A DNA stretch of 64,000 nt from Amia ocellicauda (Eukaryota; Chordata; Actinopteri; Amiiformes; Amiidae). Positions 58,212 to 64,000 of the stretch are shown here, one piece after another. Each line of letters opens with the position of its first letter. Position 1 is the stretch's first letter. The stretch is taken from assembly GCF_036373705.1 (NCBI RefSeq), contig NC_089857.1, forward strand, positions 30,052,284-30,116,283, given 5' to 3'. The notes beneath the pieces are model-generated. The model searched no databases. It had not been told where the DNA came from and saw only the letters and a list, made by a program, of their open reading frames with translations. Position numbers and translations under genes: made by a program.

Positions 58212-59965
58212 AAGCCCTCAGGCCACAAGAGACATATTTTTGTTTGCGTTTCCCCACCTCTGTGATTCCCAAGAAGACAGACTAGGGTGGCGAAGTGTGA
58301 CACAGTGCAGAGAAGCACTATGTGGTACCTCTATGATCATGTACCTTGCCATAGCAGCAGATCACTGCACGGTAGGGAGTTTCACGGCTCCCAAAGAGGT
58401 TTGTTGTTTTTTTGCGGTGCTGCATTCCTGTTGCCAGCGTTATATTGTTTGCACAACAGACGGGGACCCCCCTGCAAGCGGCCTGACTTGGTGTCAGCAG
58501 TTGTAAATCAAGCTTTGTTTTCAAAAGGGGTTTCCATTTGAGGGTTCTGTTTTCTAGGAAGCCATTCTGATTTTCCTTTTGTTCTTATTATACAATTGCA
58601 TTCTAATTGTCCTTTAAAACATTTACATATATAACATTTTAATATAGACTGCACAAACTGAAATGCTTACATACCAGGCGAGTGAAAATTATATGTTGGG
58701 CTTCCAATTCTGACGACCAAAATATGCAGGCGTATAAGTGAGTGGTTTTTCATAAGCCCCAATCTCAACTCTGCCTAGGACTAAGACTAAGATTAGATTG
58801 GACCTGCCAGCACCCATGTTCCCTTGCACCCCAAAGAGATTGTTTTTTTGTTGCTCTTTCAAAGGCATATTCTTAACCTACAATTAAAGGGTGTTACACA
58901 AGTGGTTTTATTAACATCCGATAGCAGCAGCTTCCCCTTTAACACTGCTTGGTCTTAAACAACGAACTTGCACTAATGTTCCTGTTATTTTTCAAACCCA
59001 TTCTTCTTGCTTTATTTATATATGCACACACAGACACACGCACATGCACACATACAGTTGCTTTATAATGTTTGCCACTTTCTCCAAAACAAATCAAGAA
59101 TAAGTAATAAGTCTCGTAATATCTCTTGAACTTTCCAGTTATCTGAGCCAATTAAAGAAAGCCATACTTGACACCCAGGGCAAGCATTTTCTCTAAAATG
59201 TCATCATATTTAATACAGTTACAGCCTTGTTATCTACTGACATTATTTAATTATTATAATAAAAAATATACCCTACCTGGTGTTGTCTCTACCTGTCCTT
59301 GATGTGTTTTTGTTTGTTTGTTTTTGTAACATTCATTCAGTCAATGCACTTCAAGAGAGCACTTAATCATACACATTGATTGTTTTTGTTGTCATGGTGT
59401 TTTTTTTTTTTAATTTTTAGTGTAAATGGGGTGTATGTTTGTTTGTGATGCTTCTTATTAATACATAAATGTTACTGCTTTGCAACATTGAAGGCTTGTG
59501 AAACATCAATGGGTGTGGCCTCGATCTTTAGTCTGAGTACTTTAGTTACCCAAACATTGCACAGGGTTAAATAGATCCATACAACAATAATATTGGAAAG
59601 TGTTATTTACATTATTATGTATTTTATATGAAATATTATGAAGCTCTGTAAAAATTGATTATATACTTTTAATTTAAAGCAAGCTATAATTAAGACTAAA
59701 GGGAAATTTCTTTAAATAAGTACGAAAACATCATTCTGTTATTGCATACATTGATACAGAGCACGGAAAACAGATATAATGGGCAAAGGATCGTTTATTG
59801 TTCCTGATATTATTATTGTTGTTATTATTGTGTGTTATTTTATGTTTATTTGTATTTTGATTGAATTATACAGAAAATATTTTATTTCAGAAATTTAAAG
59901 AAGAAATTATTAATTTGAATGAATGGTGTATCTGATGCTGAACAATAAATGCATCTTGATGGCAT
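58212..59965 (+). other. THAP1 3' UTR
   Basis: AT-rich sequence without ORFs of interest. The best polyadenylation signal is AATAAA at 59258-59263, followed within 50-70 bases by GT-rich sequence. A second AATAAA is at 59944-59949. The first gives a 3' UTR of about 1.07 kb. Confidence 0.5.
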
Positions 59966-60499
59966 AGGTTCATTTTGGTATCTTTAATTACCTTTATTAT
60001 TATTTCAGCCTGAGTTGTCTAAGTGTGTTTTTAAATCATGGTAATAATGCGTTTCAACAGGTCTTTTCCTTTGGCTCTGTTAATAAGCAAGGGCCTGGCC
60101 AAAACAATCACCTCTCACCGTATTTACAATATGATGGTTGTCATGTAAAACAATTTATGGTGATACAAAATGTTTTATATCCGTTATAATCAGACATTTT
60201 GATTATAAGTGAAAATATTCTATATACGTAAGCCATGTTGGGTTTGTTTTGCCCCATTCATTTAGAATGTTTTGAGTTAATTCTGCTATGTGACAAAAGA
60301 CATCCATATTTACCTTTTAAGTTGTTTCCTTGGTGATAAATCATGACCACCGTATATATATTATAATAAATTTTAGTTAAAGATTAAACCTGATTAACAA
60401 TTACATTTATATTATGAAAGTGGTTTACTATAATGTGAATGTGGCAGTCAAAATATTTCTTCTGATGTATTTGGCTAAACAACATCTACAGATGGAAAG

Positions 60500-60534
<35 letters not shown>

Positions 60535-62245
60535 GCAACATTAAACCAATGGCTACAACCTTGATACAATTCTGTTATCATGGTTTACTGCATCTAAATT
60601 TAGCTAATGCAAAGACACAGGTTGTTGTCTCATATAGAATTAGTTCAGATAATCCAATTAGTGAGTCTGATTGTATTTCAGACACTGTCACCTTCATCGG
60701 TTCTGTCAGGGTTGTCTGAAAGCAAAAGCAAAAAACAAAAGCAGAAATTCCCCCCAACAAATTATTGGAAGTCCCTTAGTGTATACCTTAATATTGTTAT
60801 ATTTGAGTGCAGAGAGGCCTGGGCACAATTAATGAATAGGATCAGAATATAGAGGGGTTCTATATCCTTAAAAAGGTAACAGAGTGATTGTTGACAGGGG
60901 AGACACATAGTGAGGTTGAGTCCACGAGAAATTGTTGCAGATTCAAAGCACATACAAGCATTATTTATGACTGATGAATAGGCAAGTTTAAATGTATATT
61001 GTCAGTCATGAAGATATTATACACATACAAATACAGAAAAATGTAGTTCAAGGTTAAATTCCACAATTGCTTTACACTGGTGATGAGGTATAAAGAAATA
61101 CATATTTTTTTATACATCAGGATGTCATAAATGACAATGTTTAAATGTAATCTGGAAAAGAAAAATTGCATTTTGCTTACTGTCGAATAGGAGATGACTT
61201 CAACCACCATGTCTGGTGTGACACCTTTCTATTTTCTCTGGCTGGTTGAGAAATTCAAAGAGTGCCCTCTACTGAAAACACAACTATCTGAGAGGACCTG
61301 GCACAGCTCTATGATTTACATGAGACTGGACAATGTATTTTATAATTTTTAAAGGAAGAAGGTCTTGTGCTAGCTAAATAAGTAACTGATGATCCAATAC
61401 AGTGTTGGGGTTTTGGAAGCAGTGAGATTAATCAAATACAAATACAGTCTGATTGCCAGTTTTGGAAACTATCTGGCATCTTGTCTTTATTCTTGTTCTT
61501 CATGTATCACAGCGATAAGTGCATTGGCTATCTAAAATAACATCTAATGCCATTTTGCAAGCCTGTGATCACCCAAGTTCGATGCAAGAGGGCACTCAAA
61601 GGACACATATCCATGGAAAATACTAATTGTTTGTTCGAATTGAAACTATTCTTTTTTTATTTTGCTAGTTTTCCTGATTTGTATATCATCAGCATATATA
61701 TTGTATATAGATATCGTCAGTCTATCCACACAATTCTATGTATATATTCATCCATTCACCCACCCATCCATCTTTTTTTCTTAACAAATTAAACACAAAA
61801 TTAAAGGTTTACAACTAGGTTAAATATACCCACAAGGTGGCAATATAACACAAGTCGCACTTCATTTAAACGGAAAACGTTTATTATGCATTTCATACAG
61901 CCCATATATAGATCTAAATCTTGTATAGTGTATAGTTTACAGTTGTATTTTGATATTGTAAAGGTTTCCTGAAGTTGAAAACACCAGTCCTCTGTTTCCT
62001 TCTGAGATAAAACACTGCAAATAAATAATAAAACAAAACCAGCAATGAGTCAAATAAGAAAGGTACTGATTGATTAGCAAACTACCATTGTTTTAAATAC
62101 ATTCAATATACTATGAATGCAATTCCATGTTTGTTAGATTACCTACTTGAGAATGTATGAAAGTGATATATATAGTTTGAACAAAAGTGAAGTAAATAAA
62201 TATGACACTCCTACTTTAATTCTTTATCTGTTCTGTCATTACTCA
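59966..62245. other. Intergenic, no gene seen
   Basis: AT-rich. It contains a TTA microsatellite at about 60503-60533. Short frames have no family signature. Confidence 0.4.
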
Positions 62246-62425
62246 ATTTCTTAGCAGACACCCTTATCCAAGGTGACAGAATTGCTACAATATATCACAA
62301 TATGTTTTACACTGTACTCATTTATACAGCTGGGCACTTACTGGAGCAATCTAGGAATCTAACAGCAGTGGGATTGAACCCACTACCCTCCACACCAGAA
62401 TCCAGAGCCCTAACCACAACTCCTC
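62246..62425 (-). mobile_element. tRNA-derived SINE with L2-type tail
   Basis: On the minus strand it has an A-box-like TGGTTAGGGCTCTGG (complement of about 62402-62416), a B-box GGTTCAATCC (complement of 62371-62380) that fits GGTTCRANNCC, a body, and a 3' tail CACCTTGGATAAGGGTGTCT (to about 62250) like the L2-type tail seen at 47.33 and 54.6 kb. RNA polymerase III head plus LINE tail is the standard SINE layout. It ends near the CpG-rich exon that follows. Confidence 0.8.
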
Positions 62426-62484
62426 AGACTTCAGCTGCAGGCTATGTGGTGTCAGATGTGTCGCTGTTATATCTGACCCCCAGA

Positions 62485-62709
62485 GTGTGGTCCTGTCGGG
62501 AAGCCCTTGCCATGCGCGGCGCTGCTCCGCTCCCGGCCCCCCGCAGCGCGCCTGCGTGCCTCCGCGCCTCCGCGCCTCATTGGCCGAGCGAGCGCAGGCT
62601 TTGTGTGCCGCCGCGTTCACTCCAGCCCGGGCTGAGCGGGAACCGCAGCGCAGCAAAACTGGTCCGAAATGATCTGTCCGTGCTGGTGCTGGTGCTGGTG
62701 CTGGTGCTG
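62485..62709 (+). other. CpG-rich probable first exon of an unidentified gene
   Basis: This is the most CpG-dense stretch of the window (many CGCG, GCGC and CCGC strings). It ends in a six-base repeat (GCTGGT)n that runs into a strong splice donor, CTG|GTGAGT (exon end 62709). The ATG at 62670 opens only MICPCWCWCWCW before a stop that spans the donor, so in this frame the exon is probably 5' UTR. One frame is open through the exon (residues ending SVLVLVLVLVLV), but I recognise no family. The gene body would lie to the right of the window. Start coordinate approximate. Confidence 0.5.
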
Positions 62710-64000
62710 GTGAGTACACGTTGACGACTGAACGGGCTCTAACACTGTCTTTGTTTCCCTTGTGGACAGTCACTTTAGGAGGAGGGTTTGTGAAGCCACT
62801 GTCAACTATTGCTCAGCCTTGCTGTGCAAAAGCATGCTGGCAGTATTGCCCCGTGTTGCCCTGGCTTGGCATTCATTTAGGCAGATGTCTGACTGTGTTG
62901 GAAAGAGGTGTATGTGTCGGCTTAGGTCTGAGTCGGGGGAGAAAGCTCGAAAAAGTTTCTTATTTTAATTGAAAACGTGCATTTACTAGTTTTCCTTTCC
63001 ACCCAAACGAATCAGTGTATCTGAAATCGGAATACAACCGACTCATAATGAATCTGAATAAAATCACGCAGTTTCTTATAGTGAGGAAGAAGGCTTGGTG
63101 GGTAGATTGATATTAGACCACAAAAGTTCAACACAACAAACCTTCCATACGTCATTCCGTTTTTCAAATTTAATAATTGTGAGCAGCGAAAACGGTGTAG
63201 TTGCTACATTGTTGAATTGTTGGCTTTCGCCTTTAAATGACTTGGGAAAGTGTTATTATGATGCAACGTGTTGATTCTCTGGAACGGTTTGAGTCTCAGT
63301 CTTTCCTTTTCGGATTATGAACTACGCAATGGGTTGTTTGTTTTATTATCGCTTTCTTATGCCAGACAATTTCAAACTGGTTTTGAGCGAAATGTATGCA
63401 TTAGTGAGTTTTGATGCTCCACTACTAGTTTAATTGATCTAGAGGAGCAATCCGATGTGTATTTTAATAAACACTTACAGAGCGGGCTGTCCTGGGACGC
63501 GTCGGTGCAATTAATAGAAAATCACACAAACAACCCTCATTTCAAGGTAGCAGCAAATCCACAAAAAATCGCTCGGCATTAGAGCTGTCGTGCAGATTGC
63601 GATTACGAAATAGGTTGTTTGGCTTTTTATATTGTAGTAATAGTTTTCCAGTGTAAGTCATAAGCGTTTGCTGGAAGTTTTGCCTGCTTGCCCAAAGTAA
63701 CACAAAATGACCGAACAACATTCTTCTTGATTCCATGATGGAGACGCTTTTCTAATCTGCCAAACCCCAAATTGTTTCAGTGGTAGGCATGTTTAGGTCA
63801 GGAAGCAGGTGTCTGTGTTCCCGGAAATCGGGAGGCATTCTGCACATGTCAGGAAACATTGGTTTTGGAATCCTCTGGGTCTGCTGGGATTCATCAATAG
63901 GAGTTGTTTTAGAAATGTAGATGTGCTCTGTGAAAGGAGGAATGCACTGTAGTAGGCTGAATGGGGACAGAGAGGCAGTTGTAGTCTACAGAAAGAAAGT
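62710..64000 (+). other. Probable first intron, no coding exon seen
   Basis: Sequence after the inferred donor has moderate GC content and no frame with a recognisable domain up to the window end. If the upstream donor is real, this is intronic. Confidence 0.35.

Noticed and set aside
62370-62425. Possible tRNA gene (A- and B-box-like words)
   Set aside because: No cloverleaf or anticodon arm can be made, and the sequence continues into an L2-type tail. It is a tRNA-derived SINE.
62302-62724. 140-codon ORFs on both strands across the SINE and CpG exon
   Set aside because: They fuse translated SINE sequence with CpG-rich exon sequence. The SINE part has tRNA-like boxes and is not coding.
1-64000. 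CRISPR arrays, prokaryotic operons, toxin or defence systems
   Set aside because: No regularly spaced identical repeats with unique spacers, no ribosome-binding-site spaced operons, and clear spliced eukaryotic genes. The repeats are microsatellites and transposons.

Overview
This is a vertebrate nuclear DNA window, almost certainly from a ray-finned fish. The evidence is spliced genes with GT-AG introns, a Jun-family bZIP gene and a THAP1 orthologue, a CpG-rich first exon, many microsatellites, and a fish-type load of Tc1/mariner, hAT, CR1, L2 and tRNA-SINE elements. The species cannot be fixed from the sequence. The mix of CR1 and Tc1 families hints weakly at an early-branching lineage. There is no prokaryotic operon, CRISPR array, rRNA or recognisable standalone tRNA gene.

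Layout. 1-3160 is a transposon cluster: the tail of one Tc1-like transposase, a piece of L2-type LINE reverse transcriptase, an internally deleted Tc1-like copy, and 4 bp further on a complete DD34E Tc1 element with an open 337-aa transposase and long TIRs. 3161-4800 is the upstream region and inferred 5' UTR exon of a Jun-family gene, whose coding sequence is a single exon at 5541-6590. About 7 kb of AT-rich sequence follows, part of it presumably 3' UTR. 13.4-55 kb is a gene-poor interval. It holds TA, AAT and CA microsatellites, a truncated DD36E transposon, a second internally deleted Tc1-like copy, a broken 2.9-kb CR1 LINE, a 1.55-kb hAT-type element with a MITE nested in it and a second MITE copy beside it, a third Tc1-like copy, a 552-bp foldback element, and a complete DD36E element with an open 346-aa transposase.

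The right part carries THAP1 as three coding exons (55698-58211) behind a compact GC-rich promoter with CCAAT, GC-box, CRE-like and YY1-like motifs. A tRNA-derived SINE lies at about 62.25-62.43 kb. Immediately after it is a CpG-rich segment ending in a good splice donor at 62709/62710, probably the first exon of another plus-strand gene whose body lies beyond the window.

Function. Both identified host genes encode DNA-binding transcription factors: Jun (AP-1, bZIP) and THAP1 (zinc-dependent THAP domain with an HCF-1 binding motif). Nothing shows that they act together. The most unusual host feature is the Jun gene. It is divergent, seems to have a 5' UTR intron although Jun genes are typically intronless, has a weakened JNK docking segment, and lies near THAP1 rather than at a mammalian Jun location I know. 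It may be a Jun paralogue absent from mammals.
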